From Bacteroidota bacterium (lineage in GTDB: Bacteria > Bacteroidota > Bacteroidia > Chitinophagales > Chitinophagaceae): DNA of 33,146 nucleotides. Below, one piece after another: positions 1 through 8,390 of the stretch. The stretch lies in the NCBI GenBank assembly GCA_023386555.1, contig JAEWJK010000007.1, positions 1 to 33,146 of the forward strand. The letters run 5' to 3'. Numbering within the stretch: position 1 is the stretch's first letter; each line of letters opens with the position of its first letter. The notes under the pieces were generated by a model. The model worked only from the letters and a program-made list of their open reading frames with translations, was not told the DNA's origin and made no database searches. Both the position numbers and the translations under genes were made by a program.

Positions 1-926
<926 letters not shown>

Positions 927-1096
927 AAATGTTGTTTGATCTGACTATTAGTCTCAATTAAATTGAAATTAACGTCGGAGATTTAATTTTGTTACGTTTT
1001 AACCTTACCACAAAAAACTAGTTTTTGTGTACTGTTGCTTCCAAACTTTCAAAGATCTTTCGGCGTTATTTTGCCGCCCCTTTTTTGTTGGGGTTG
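927..1096 (-). promoter_or_regulatory. 16S rRNA leader with hairpins and a boxA-like site
   Basis: Transcribed leader between the proximal promoter and mature 16S rRNA. Reading the minus strand, the transcript would begin with a hairpin (CCCC, A-rich loop, GGGG; 1077-1093), then a second hairpin (CGGC/GCCG; 1061-1076). A boxA-like GATCTTTGAAAG follows at 1046-1057, then a near-perfect CTAG-centred palindrome at 1009-1029. In E. coli rrn leaders, a boxB hairpin followed by boxA loads the Nus antitermination factors; the same order here is suggestive. The hairpins are seen directly; the boxA role is inference. Confidence 0.55.
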
Positions 1097-1126
1097 CAAA
1101 GGTAAGAGCCTTTTTATTTTCACCAA
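1097..1126 (-). promoter_or_regulatory. rRNA promoter P1 (proximal)
   Basis: On the minus strand: TTG (1124-1126), a 19-base spacer, then TACCTTTG (1097-1104). This fits the Bacteroidota primary sigma consensus TTG-N(17-23)-TAnnTTTG. AT-rich sequence lies upstream, as in strong rRNA promoters. It is the nearest of five copies to the 16S gene, and the only one with C instead of T/A-rich bases at the fourth -7 position from the start (TACC). Confidence 0.8.
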
Positions 1127-1210
1127 ATTTATTTTCGAATTTCTTCGATAATTTTTGGAGTTTTTATTTCAGTATTTCTTGTAGAACTTACCGCTTTTTT
1201 AAGCGGGGTG

Positions 1211-1240
1211 CAAAGATAAGAGGCTGAAGTTAACTGGCAA
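1211..1240 (-). promoter_or_regulatory. rRNA promoter P2
   Basis: Minus strand TTG (1238-1240), 19-base spacer, TATCTTTG (1211-1218). It is followed at the presumed transcript start by hairpin CCGCTT/AAGCGG (1191-1206) and a GTTCT motif. Confidence 0.82.
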
Positions 1241-1313
1241 ATTTTATTTCAAAATTTCTTCAGCTTTTTGCATTTCTTTTTTTGAGAACAACCTCGTTTT
1301 TTAAACGGGAGTG

Positions 1314-1343
1314 CAAAGATAAGAGGTGATTTTTTTCTACCAA
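1314..1343 (-). promoter_or_regulatory. rRNA promoter P3
   Basis: Minus strand TTG (1341-1343), 19-base spacer, TATCTTTG (1314-1321). It is followed by hairpin CCCGTTT/AAACGAGG (1292-1309) and GTTCT. Confidence 0.82.
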
Positions 1344-1417
1344 ATTTTCTTTCGAAAATATCTTGCTTTTTACATTTCTTTTTTTAGAGCTATCCGGCTT
1401 TTTTTACGAGCGGACGG

Positions 1418-1447
1418 CAAAGATACTGTGCTGAGTTTTATTGGCAA
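1418..1447 (-). promoter_or_regulatory. rRNA promoter P4
   Basis: Minus strand TTG (1445-1447), 19-base spacer, TATCTTTG (1418-1425). It is followed by a weaker hairpin (CCG/CGG-type, 1394-1413) and GCTCT. Confidence 0.82.
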
Positions 1448-1522
1448 ACTTTCTTTCGAAAATCTCTCAGCTTTTAGCATTTTATTTTAAGAACTTAACC
1501 GCCGTTTTTCATTTGCGGGGTG

Positions 1523-1552
1523 CAAAGATAAGGGTGAAATGTTTTCTACCAA
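1523..1552 (-). promoter_or_regulatory. rRNA promoter P5 (distal)
   Basis: Minus strand TTG (1550-1552), 19-base spacer, TATCTTTG (1523-1530). It is followed by hairpin CCGC/GCGG (1499-1518) and GTTCT. It is the farthest copy from 16S; no sixth copy is visible further out. Confidence 0.82.
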
Positions 1553-1652
1553 ATGTTTTTTGAAATAAAGTCTGTTAATACGTTAGAATGCAATGGCAGT
1601 AAGCATTTAGGGGGAAAGATTTTTTTAGATAAGCTGCATTTTGATCTATAAG

Positions 1653-1680
1653 CACAAGTGTGCGACGCAAGGAACGCTGA
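1653..1680 (+). repeat. Dispersed repeat family A, copy 1
   Basis: Contains GTGCGACGCAAGGAACG preceded by CACAAGT. Related copies are at 8306-8334, 19367-19393 and, inverted, 28631-28660. It lies between the 3' end of truA and the distal rRNA promoter. No coding potential is seen in the surrounding gap (1567-1705). Confidence 0.6.
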
Positions 1681-1705
1681 GATTATGCCGAAAGCTGATA
1701 CCCTA

Positions 1706-2458
1706 TTAATCAACTCGCTTTAATATATTCAAAGGATAAACCACTTGTGTAAGAAATAAACCATGGGCCGGTGCAGCAAAACTAGCAGTGGCTTGTTGTG
1801 AACTGTGCAAAAGCATTTCAAATTCGTGTAGCGTGCAGGTTCCTCTTGCTACTCTTAACATACTAGAAACGAGAGCCCGAACCATACCACGCAGAAAGCG
1901 ATTAGCCTGTACATTATATATAAGACAATTATTTTCATATACCCACTTAGACATTAGAATATTGCAGTCGAAGTTATTTACTTGAGTATTTTGCTTTGAA
2001 AAAGCAATGAAACTGCTATGAAAATGAACCAATTCGGAAGCCTGATGAAGTAATGTTTCATCAATTTTGAAAGGATAATACCAAGCCCTGTCTTTCAGAA
2101 ATGGGTCTTTTTGATTGTAAATGAAGTATTTATATTCTCTTGAGAGGGCACCAAATCTACAATGAGCATCGTCCGCAACATTGTATATTGATGAAACAGC
2201 AATATCTGCCGGCAGGATAGCATTGAGATTATATATATCCTTCGAATGAATTATTCTCCCAGAATCAAAATGAAAGAAGTTTTGAAGAGCATGAACTCCA
2301 GCATCAGTCCTGGAAGACCCGGTTAAATCAAATTTCTCTTTATAGAGGACGTTTAACGCTGCTTCCACCTCACCTTGAATGGTTTTAGCATTTTTCTGTA
2401 CCTGGAAACCGCTGTAATTTGTTCCTTTATAACTGAGTTCTAAAAAATACCTGGGCAT
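1706..2458 (-). CDS. truA: tRNA pseudouridine synthase A (TruA)
   Basis: Converts uridines 38-40 in the anticodon arm of many tRNAs to pseudouridine, in the cytoplasm. The 250-residue protein has the usual bacterial TruA length. Its signature GSSRTDAGVHA spans residues 47-57, with the catalytic aspartate at about D52. A second family block, RFLRGMVRALV, lies in the C-terminal half. The start is supported by the N-terminus MPRYFLELSYKGTNYSGFQ, which aligns with the normal beginning of the family. A perfect -7 element, TAGTTTTG (2466-2473 on the minus strand), ends seven bases before the ATG, so the leader is very short. It is divergent from the M1 peptidase gene. Family assignment is certain; nothing looks damaged. 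Confidence 0.96.
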   Translation of the reverse strand: MPRYFLELSYKGTNYSGFQVQKNAKTIQGEVEAALNVLYKEKFDLTGSSRTDAGVHALQNFFHFDSGRIIHSKDIYNLNAILPADIAVSSIYNVADDAHCRFGALSREYKYFIYNQKDPFLKDRAWYYPFKIDETLLHQASELVHFHSSFIAFSKQNTQVNNFDCNILMSKWVYENNCLIYNVQANRFLRGMVRALVSSMLRVARGTCTLHEFEMLLHSSQQATASFAAPAHGLFLTQVVYPLNILKRVD

Positions 2459-2465
2459 AATACGT

Positions 2466-2473
2466 CAAAACTA
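2466..2473 (-). promoter_or_regulatory. -7 element of truA promoter
   Basis: TAGTTTTG on the minus strand matches TAnnTTTG exactly, seven bases before the truA ATG. No TTG is seen at 17-23 bases upstream. Confidence 0.5.
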
Positions 2474-2528
2474 AGGCCGAATGAATTGCCTTCTATAAAA
2501 AACAAGGTATATAGTTTGCTGCTTAGGG

Positions 2529-2536
2529 TAAATTTG
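2529..2536 (+). promoter_or_regulatory. -7 element of M1 aminopeptidase promoter
   Basis: TAAATTTG followed by CA, 24 bases before the ATG at 2561. It lies inside the longer open frame that begins at 2486, which argues that the true start is the later ATG. No clear -33 TTG. Confidence 0.45.
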
Positions 2537-2560
2537 CAATTTCTAAATAACATCTTCTAC

Positions 2561-5050
2561 ATGAGAAACTTAGCAATGGTATTTTTCTGCTTATGCAGTT
2601 TGGGATTATTTGCACAACAGGTACATCAACAAAAAGCACAGGACAGCTCCTGGAGAAATTATTACAGGGCTTTTCCTACTAAAGTGAATGATCTTATACA
2701 TACCAAACTCGATGCAAAACTTGATTATAACAGATCATATTTATTAGGAAAAGTGTGGATCACATTAAAACCTCACTTCTATCCTACTGATAGTTTAACG
2801 CTTGATGCAAAAGGAATGAATATAAATACTGTTGCAATCGTAAAGGGTGGAAAGAATATTCCACTTAAATATAGGTATTACGATAGTTCGATATTATATA
2901 TACAGCTGGACAAAACTTATAAGAGCAAAGAAAAATATACTGTTTATATCGACTATGTTTCAAAGCCTGATGAATATACCGGAAGCGGAGGAAGTGCAGC
3001 TATAAAAGATGCTAAGGGGCTTTATTTTATCAACCCTAAAGGACAGGAAAAAGATAAACCAACACAGGTATGGACTCAGGGTGAAACTGAGGCTAGTTCA
3101 ATGTGGGTTCCTACAATCGATAAACCAAATCAAAAAACCACGCAGGAATTCAGCTTTACTGTTCCATCAAAGTATGTAACACTATCTAATGGAAAACTTA
3201 CCAGCCAAAAGAAGAATGCTAATGGTACGAGAACAGACACCTGGAAAATGGATCTTCCACATGCACCCTATCTTTTCTTTTTGGGTGTGGGGGATTATGC
3301 AGTTGTAAAAGATACTTATAAAGGCAAAGAAGTTAGTTATTACGTAGAAAAAGCTTACGAAAAAGTTGCCCGAAAAATATTTGGAATGACGCCTGAAATG
3401 ATGGGCTTCTTTTCAAAAATACTCGGCTATGAATATGTATGGAATAAGTATTCCCAAATGACTGCAAGAGATTATGTAAGTGGTGCCATGGAAAATACAA
3501 CTGCAGTACTACACCAGGAAAGTGCACAGCAAAATGCAAGAGAATTAGTAGATGGAAATCGTTGGGAAGATGTGATTGCACACGAATTATTTCATCATTG
3601 GTTTGGTGATCTTGTAACTACAGAAAGCTGGAGCAATCTTCCTGTAAATGAAAGTTTTGCTAATTATAGTGAATACTTATGGAGAGAATATAAATACGGA
3701 AAAGATGCAGCAGATGAACATGGTCTGAATGAAATTTTAGGTTATAACAGAGGTGATAATCCACAGAGAGATCTCATCAGGTTTTATTATCGTGATAAGG
3801 AAGACATGTTTGATGCCGTAAGCTATAATAAAGGGGGAAGGATCCTTCACATGCTGAGAAATTATACCGGAGATAGTGCCTTTTTCAAATCATTAAATCT
3901 ATACCTCACTAACAACAAATTCGGAACAGGTAATGCCGATAAACTTCGTCTTGCTTTTGAAGAAGTCACCGGTAAAGATTGGAACTGGTTTTTTGATCAA
4001 TGGTTTTTTGGCAGTGGTCATCCCGAACTTGATATCAGGTATAATTATGATGAAGAAACAAGGGTTGTATCTATATATGTTGACCAGGTACAACAATCTG
4101 ATAAAGTATTTCGATTGCCATTAGCAGTGGAAATTTATGATGGACCAAAGAAAATTCGTTTTAATGAAGTATTAGAAAGCAGAAGAGATACTTTGCAATT
4201 TGTAGTAAATAAGAAACCAGACCTGGTGAACGTTGATGCAGATAAAATGCTGCTTGCTATAAAGACAGATCATAAAACACTATCCGAGTATATCCATCAA
4301 TATAAATATGCGAAAACATTTTTAGACAGGAATGAAGCAATCGATTTTGCTATTGGCCAAATGAGAGAACCTTCAGCAGTTCAATTAATAAAAGATGCTT
4401 TGAATGATCCTTATTTTCTTATTAGGAGAAAGGCAGTGACGAACATATATGACTCGATATTAGATGCGACAACAAGAGCAAAGCTCGAAACTATGGCTGT
4501 AAAAGATCCTAACAGGATTGTAAGAGCTGATGCTATTGATATGTTAGGTAGTTTGAACGATGTAAAATATAGAACGCTCTTCTTACGAGGCGCAAAAGAT
4601 TCATCTTACACCGTAGCAGCTTCTTCATTGATTGCTTTGTTGAATATAGATGAAGATGCAGGAGTAGCTTTATTGCCAGAATTAAAAAAGGATGCAAAAG
4701 GTGCTCTGGAAAATGCTTTGTCTATTGCAGAAATTTATACAAAAACAGATGCTGACTTTGAAGAAATGTACAGAGATTTTGATGAGGCTGCCGTGTTTGA
4801 AAAACTATCCAAGTTCAATACCTTTTTGTTATACCTCACTAAAGTTGATAATACTACTAACTTCAAAAAAGCAATTGATATGTTAGTTCAATTCCGTGAA
4901 AGACTTGCTCCTTTTGTACCTGGTTTTAAAGAGGCTGTGAACAAAGAATTCAATGCACTTAAAACAAGAAAGCTTGCAAGGAAAAATAAAGGCATTAATA
5001 CTGCAGTTATTGATGAGCAGGTTGCTTATTTAGATAATGTGATGAAATAA
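2561..5050 (+). CDS. M1 family metalloaminopeptidase, secreted
   Basis: Zinc-dependent aminopeptidase of family M1 that removes N-terminal residues from peptides. The 829-residue protein begins MRNLAMVFFCLCSLGLFAQ, a signal peptide, so it acts in the periplasm or outside. The exopeptidase motif GAMEN is at 308-312. The zinc motif HELFH is at 341-345, with the third ligand E364 exactly 18 residues further on (HExxH-x18-E). After the catalytic part, residues from about 590 on look helical with repeated charged segments, as in HEAT-like C-terminal domains of this family. The frame is open back to 2486, but that extension has no signal-like N-terminus and contains the likely promoter, so 2561 is preferred. 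A hairpin terminator follows at 5091. Family certain; the physiological substrate is unknown. Confidence 0.95.
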   Translation: MRNLAMVFFCLCSLGLFAQQVHQQKAQDSSWRNYYRAFPTKVNDLIHTKLDAKLDYNRSYLLGKVWITLKPHFYPTDSLTLDAKGMNINTVAIVKGGKNIPLKYRYYDSSILYIQLDKTYKSKEKYTVYIDYVSKPDEYTGSGGSAAIKDAKGLYFINPKGQEKDKPTQVWTQGETEASSMWVPTIDKPNQKTTQEFSFTVPSKYVTLSNGKLTSQKKNANGTRTDTWKMDLPHAPYLFFLGVGDYAVVKDTYKGKEVSYYVEKAYEKVARKIFGMTPEMMGFFSKILGYEYVWNKYSQMTARDYVSGAMENTTAVLHQESAQQNARELVDGNRWEDVIAHELFHHWFGDLVTTESWSNLPVNESFANYSEYLWREYKYGKDAADEHGLNEILGYNRGDNPQRDLIRFYYRDKEDMFDAVSYNKGGRILHMLRNYTGDSAFFKSLNLYLTNNKFGTGNADKLRLAFEEVTGKDWNWFFDQWFFGSGHPELDIRYNYDEETRVVSIYVDQVQQSDKVFRLPLAVEIYDGPKKIRFNEVLESRRDTLQFVVNKKPDLVNVDADKMLLAIKTDHKTLSEYIHQYKYAKTFLDRNEAIDFAIGQMREPSAVQLIKDALNDPYFLIRRKAVTNIYDSILDATTRAKLETMAVKDPNRIVRADAIDMLGSLNDVKYRTLFLRGAKDSSYTVAASSLIALLNIDEDAGVALLPELKKDAKGALENALSIAEIYTKTDADFEEMYRDFDEAAVFEKLSKFNTFLLYLTKVDNTTNFKKAIDMLVQFRERLAPFVPGFKEAVNKEFNALKTRKLARKNKGINTAVIDEQVAYLDNVMK

Positions 5051-5083
5051 CAAACTGTAAACTCAGCAGGATATTTATAGCTA

Positions 5084-5120
5084 AAAAAATGGGCCGGAGT
5101 TGAAACTCCAGCCCTGATTT
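5084..5120. terminator. Hairpin terminator, both directions possible
   Basis: GGGC-C-GGAGT, loop TGAA, ACTCC-A-GCCC (5091-5114). It is followed by TGATTTT on the plus strand and ATTTTTTT on the minus strand. It lies just after the M1 peptidase. The gap beyond it (5121-5334) shows no convincing gene; a 21-codon frame at 5134 has no support. Confidence 0.7.
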
Positions 5121-5334
5121 TAATCCGTACCCTATGAAAACTTTTTCAAATATAGATGTTATTAGATTTTATCCTAATGCGAGAACATTAAATCTGTAAA
5201 GATTTTTTGTCACCGTAATTTTACCCATCATAAATAGATTCAGTTTATAAACGAATTCAAAAATTCTTTATTACTGAACTTCTGAAATTTAATAACCAAC
5301 AACTGTTAGTTTTTTATTTTGAAACGCATAATAA

Positions 5335-6105
5335 ATGTTGATTGACACTCATTGCCATCTCTACCTTCCTGAATTTGATGCTGACAGGCAGGCAATGTTG
5401 CAACGTGCCCGAGACAAAGGTGTTCAGTCCTTTTATTTACCCGGAATTGATAGCTCAGTAATAGATTCCATGTTAGCAATGGAAGCTGCCTGGCCCCAGG
5501 AATGTTTTCCCATGATGGGATTGCATCCATGTTCTGTAAAAGAAAATTATAAAGATGAGTTGGTATTGATTGAACAATGGCTCAGCAAACGAAATTTTGT
5601 TGCTGTTGGGGAGATAGGGTTGGATTTTTATTGGGATAAAACTTTCCTTCAACAACAATACAATGCTTTCAGGCACCAGATGGAATTGGCATTACAATAC
5701 AACCTGCCGATAGTTGTTCATTCAAGAGATGCAATGAAAGAATGTGTTGATACTGTTAAGCCTTATGCAGCTAAAGGATTAAAAGGCATTTTTCATTGTT
5801 TCGGCGATAGTCTTGATCTTGCAAAAGAGATCATTGAAATGGGTTTTTATGTCGGTATTGGTGGTGTGATCACTTTTAAAAAAAGTGGTGTGGCAGAAAT
5901 AGTAAAAGATATCCCATTAGATTACATTGTACTGGAAACAGATGCACCTTACTTAACACCTGTTCCGTTCAGGGGAAAAAGAAATGAAAGCAGTTATATT
6001 ACTTATGTAGCTGAAAAAGTTGCTGAGGTGAAATCAATCAGCGTTGATGAAGTGGCAGAGATTACAACAGCCAATGCAGCCAATATCTTTAAAGCAATTG
6101 GTTAA
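5335..6105 (+). CDS. TatD family metal-dependent hydrolase
   Basis: Member of the TatD deoxyribonuclease/hydrolase family, a TIM-barrel metalloenzyme of the amidohydrolase superfamily, cytoplasmic. The family is linked to DNA 3'-5' exonuclease activity and D-aminoacyl-tRNA editing-type roles; which applies here is not visible. The 256-residue length is typical. Metal ligands are recognisable: H6 and H8 in DTHCH, E93 in GEIGLDFYW, H129 in VVHSRDA, H154 in IFHCFGD and D203 in LETDAPYLTP. The N-terminus MLIDTHCHLY fixes the start. The gene stands alone between two non-overlapping plus-strand genes. Confidence 0.94.
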   Translation: MLIDTHCHLYLPEFDADRQAMLQRARDKGVQSFYLPGIDSSVIDSMLAMEAAWPQECFPMMGLHPCSVKENYKDELVLIEQWLSKRNFVAVGEIGLDFYWDKTFLQQQYNAFRHQMELALQYNLPIVVHSRDAMKECVDTVKPYAAKGLKGIFHCFGDSLDLAKEIIEMGFYVGIGGVITFKKSGVAEIVKDIPLDYIVLETDAPYLTPVPFRGKRNESSYITYVAEKVAEVKSISVDEVAEITTANAANIFKAIG

Positions 6106-6255
6106 CTATTTGCTCAAAAAGAATCTATCAATATCCTTATAAGACGAATTACCGTACATCTACGCTGTATAATTACTCAATCGAAATTTTTTATGACCTC
6201 TATCGTTTTTTCATATAGCTGAAAATCCTTTTTTTAAGCCTAAAATCTATCCTAT

Positions 6256-7362
6256 ATGAAAAATCGTTACAAATTAACGGTGTTATTGTGCACCATTTAT
6301 TTCTCCTCTTTCGGCCAGAATAATTATCCAATGGAGACTGTTGGCAGTCCAACTACTTCCTGCATAGTAAATACTTATACTGGCTGGGCCAATAATGGCT
6401 TACTTACATTTACGGGTACATCAGAAGTTCAGAATGTAAATGCTTCAAATAATCTAAGTGCCAGTGGTGGCGGAAATGTTTTCTTCAACAATGTTGTTGG
6501 AACAAACCTGGAAATATCAGGTTTTGCTCCTACTTCTACTCCACAAAGCCTCGACATAACTTTTTCAATGCATGGTTATAATCCATCTAATTTAAATGAG
6601 TTGGTACTGGAGTACACAACAGATGGAACCAATTACATAGCTCTTCCATACAAGAGATTGTTCAGAAATTATCTTCCACCAACACCATGGGATGTAATGG
6701 TGAGTGATCCTTTGCCGGGTACGATCAATTTTACAAATCTTAAATTACGTTTCAGACAAACAAGCAATGTCCAGGTATTTCGAATTGATGATATCGAAGC
6801 GAGTTTCTATTTCACTTTACCTATCAAACTCATCAGCTTTAGTGCCTACAAAGCAAAAGCAGAAAACCAATTAAACTGGAGAGCAACATCAACTGATCAA
6901 CATGAATATTTTGTTGTGGAGAAAAGTAATAATGGAAGAATCTTTACTCCTGTTGCTAATATGCAGGTGAAAGGAATTGGTGATCATACTTATAACTTCA
7001 CTGATAATTCTGCTGGTAAAACATTCTACCGTTTAAAACTGGTTGATGTTTCCGGAAAAACGACTTATTCACCAATTGTATTTGTAAACGAAAAAGAAAC
7101 GGGTACAGAAATGATACAAAAGGTTTACCCGGTTCCTGCAAAACAGTTGTTGAATACACAATTGCTAGATACTAAAGAGGAAACCATAACATTGAGTTTG
7201 TCAGATATGAGTGGCAGGATAGTATTGAATAAGAGTTTCTCCCTCACAAAAGGCATGAATAATTGTGCAGTTAATGTAGAAAAGCTAAAGGGAGGATTGT
7301 ATATTTTAAAAATAGTTACCTCCGAAAATATCACTGCTACAAAATCCGTTATCATTCAATAA
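6256..7362 (+). CDS. Secreted protein with type IX secretion C-terminal sorting domain
   Basis: A 368-residue protein of unknown function exported in two steps. An N-terminal signal peptide (MKNRYKLTVLLCTIYFSSFG, cut near Q21) takes it through Sec. The last 80 residues or so form a T9SS type A sorting domain: VYPVPAKQLLN near residue 290, a LSLSDMSGRIV strand, a GMNN turn, and the ending KGGLYILKIVTSENITATKSVIIQ-like segment. Residues about 20-185 are rich in N, T, S and G and suggest a beta-sandwich that may bind carbohydrate or a surface; no enzyme motif is visible. The middle (about 190-275) resembles a short beta-rich linker domain common in such proteins. Export should depend on the same T9SS that PorX, encoded at the far end of this window, helps control. 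A strong terminator follows directly. Confidence 0.85.
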   Translation: MKNRYKLTVLLCTIYFSSFGQNNYPMETVGSPTTSCIVNTYTGWANNGLLTFTGTSEVQNVNASNNLSASGGGNVFFNNVVGTNLEISGFAPTSTPQSLDITFSMHGYNPSNLNELVLEYTTDGTNYIALPYKRLFRNYLPPTPWDVMVSDPLPGTINFTNLKLRFRQTSNVQVFRIDDIEASFYFTLPIKLISFSAYKAKAENQLNWRATSTDQHEYFVVEKSNNGRIFTPVANMQVKGIGDHTYNFTDNSAGKTFYRLKLVDVSGKTTYSPIVFVNEKETGTEMIQKVYPVPAKQLLNTQLLDTKEETITLSLSDMSGRIVLNKSFSLTKGMNNCAVNVEKLKGGLYILKIVTSENITATKSVIIQ

Positions 7363-7380
7363 CATCCATAAGAAGTTTAT

Positions 7381-7412
7381 AAAAGACCGGCAACCACACC
7401 GGTCTTTTTTTG
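7381..7412 (+). terminator. Intrinsic terminator
   Basis: AAAAGACCGG, loop CAACCACA, CCGGTCTTTTTTT. The 10-bp stem ends in a T run, 18 bases after the stop of the T9SS-sorted protein gene. Confidence 0.9.
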
Positions 7413-7457
7413 TTTACATGCTTCCCCCTATCTTTATTGCTTTAAGAATCCCTATAT

Positions 7458-8246
7458 ATGAATACAGTTATTGTACCGGTAGATTTTTCTGAAACATCAT
7501 TGAATGCAGCAAGATATGCAGCCCAGTTATTGGTTGGCCATTATGGAGTGACAATGCTTTTATATCATCATTACAGCAAAGCTTCTGATGAAGCAGAATC
7601 AGAAAAAACATTGGAGGGATTAAAACAACAGTTGAATGAAAAGTTTACTGTGAACATAGATACTTTAGCACACCGTGGAGATGATTTCATTGAAGATCTT
7701 GAAAAAGCTGTTCGTCATAGAAGTGCTGACCTTGTGATCATGGGAATCACCGGAAGATCACCTCTAGGCCAGGTTTTGATTGGCAGTAACACTTTAAAGT
7801 TTGCAGAAACAAGAGCTTGCCCCGTTCTTATTATTCCTGAAGATTGCAGCTACAGGGATATCAAACATGCAATGCTTGCTTCAGATTTTAAAGATGTATT
7901 TAATACCACACCTTCTGCTCCTATAAAAGACTTTTTGAAAACTTTCAGACCACAATTGCATGTAGTGAATGTTGATCCTGAACATTACGTAGCGATCTCT
8001 GAACAATATTCAAAAGAACAAGTTGATTTTGAAGAAATGTTCAGCGAATTCAAGCCTGAGTTTTACTTCATGCGTTTATTTGATATTGATGAAGCATTAG
8101 GATTATTTGCTAAAGAAAAAAATATTGACCTGATCATCGCTATACAAAAACAACATTCATTCTTTGATAAGTTGTTTAAGAAAACAGGAACCACTAGGAA
8201 ATTATCTTACCAGAGTGAAGTACCGGTTTTGGTGGTGCATGAATAA
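7458..8246 (+). CDS. Universal stress protein, tandem UspA domains
   Basis: Cytoplasmic protein of 262 residues made of two UspA-type domains, the usual form in Bacteroidota. The first domain starts MNTVIVPVDFSETSLNAARYA. It carries the ATP-binding motif G-x2-G-x9-G-S at G96, G99, G109 and S110, followed by CPVLIIPED. The second domain (about 133-262) lacks a clean copy of that motif but ends with the typical strand VPVLVVHE. This suggests one ATP-binding half and one degenerate half. A near-consensus -7 element TATCTTTA (7429-7436) lies 21 bases before the ATG, with a TTG 16 bases further upstream (7410-7412). The gene is followed by repeat A and then the structured RNA; no functional link to them can be read from the sequence. 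Confidence 0.9.
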   Translation: MNTVIVPVDFSETSLNAARYAAQLLVGHYGVTMLLYHHYSKASDEAESEKTLEGLKQQLNEKFTVNIDTLAHRGDDFIEDLEKAVRHRSADLVIMGITGRSPLGQVLIGSNTLKFAETRACPVLIIPEDCSYRDIKHAMLASDFKDVFNTTPSAPIKDFLKTFRPQLHVVNVDPEHYVAISEQYSKEQVDFEEMFSEFKPEFYFMRLFDIDEALGLFAKEKNIDLIIAIQKQHSFFDKLFKKTGTTRKLSYQSEVPVLVVHE

Positions 8247-8305
8247 TAATCTGTTGAATAAGCTGAAGATGTAATTTCTCTAAAAAGTTGAGAAATGTAT
8301 TGTTG

Positions 8306-8334
8306 TACAAGAGTTCGACGCAAGGAAAGTTTCA
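8306..8334 (+). repeat. Dispersed repeat family A, copy 2
   Basis: TACAAGAGTTCGACGCAAGG, then AAAGTTTCA. It diverges at a few positions from the other copies and sits about 60 bases after the usp stop codon. Some similarity continues to CTGAAGCTGG near 8343-8352. Confidence 0.55.
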
Positions 8335-8390
8335 TTGAGAACTGAAGCTGGTCTACCAAAACTTCTCTTATTCACACCAACAGTGCATAA

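Larger units (their letters stand above)
1061..1566 (-). repeat. Degenerate tandem array of five rRNA promoter units
   Basis: Five diverged copies of a 103-114 bp unit. The distances between -7 elements are 114, 103, 104 and 105 bp. Each unit holds an AT-rich upstream stretch (often with TTTCGAAA), a -33 TTG, a 19-base spacer, TAnnTTTG, a C-rich start, a short hairpin with an A-rich loop, and a GNTCT motif. The promoter elements and hairpin pairing are better kept than the sequence between them, so the units are under selection as promoter modules. Transcription is toward the 16S gene. Confidence 0.8.

Noticed and set aside
1027..1566. Open frame at 1027-1227, or a CRISPR array, for the repeated region behind 16S
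   Set aside because: The frame crosses promoters P1 and P2 and is low-complexity. The repeats are 100-bp promoter units without constant repeat and unique spacer structure.
2486..2560. Upstream extensions of the M1 peptidase, uvrA (15170-15295), OmpA (15278-15343) and LolA-like (21374-21433) frames
   Set aside because: In each case the extension lacks family similarity and the later ATG gives a signal peptide or the normal family N-terminus. For the M1, LolA-like and uvrA genes a probable -7 element lies inside the extension.
5134..5199. A 21-codon frame starting ATGAAAACTTTT after the M1 gene terminator
   Set aside because: Too short, no recognisable product, no clear promoter; chance is likely.
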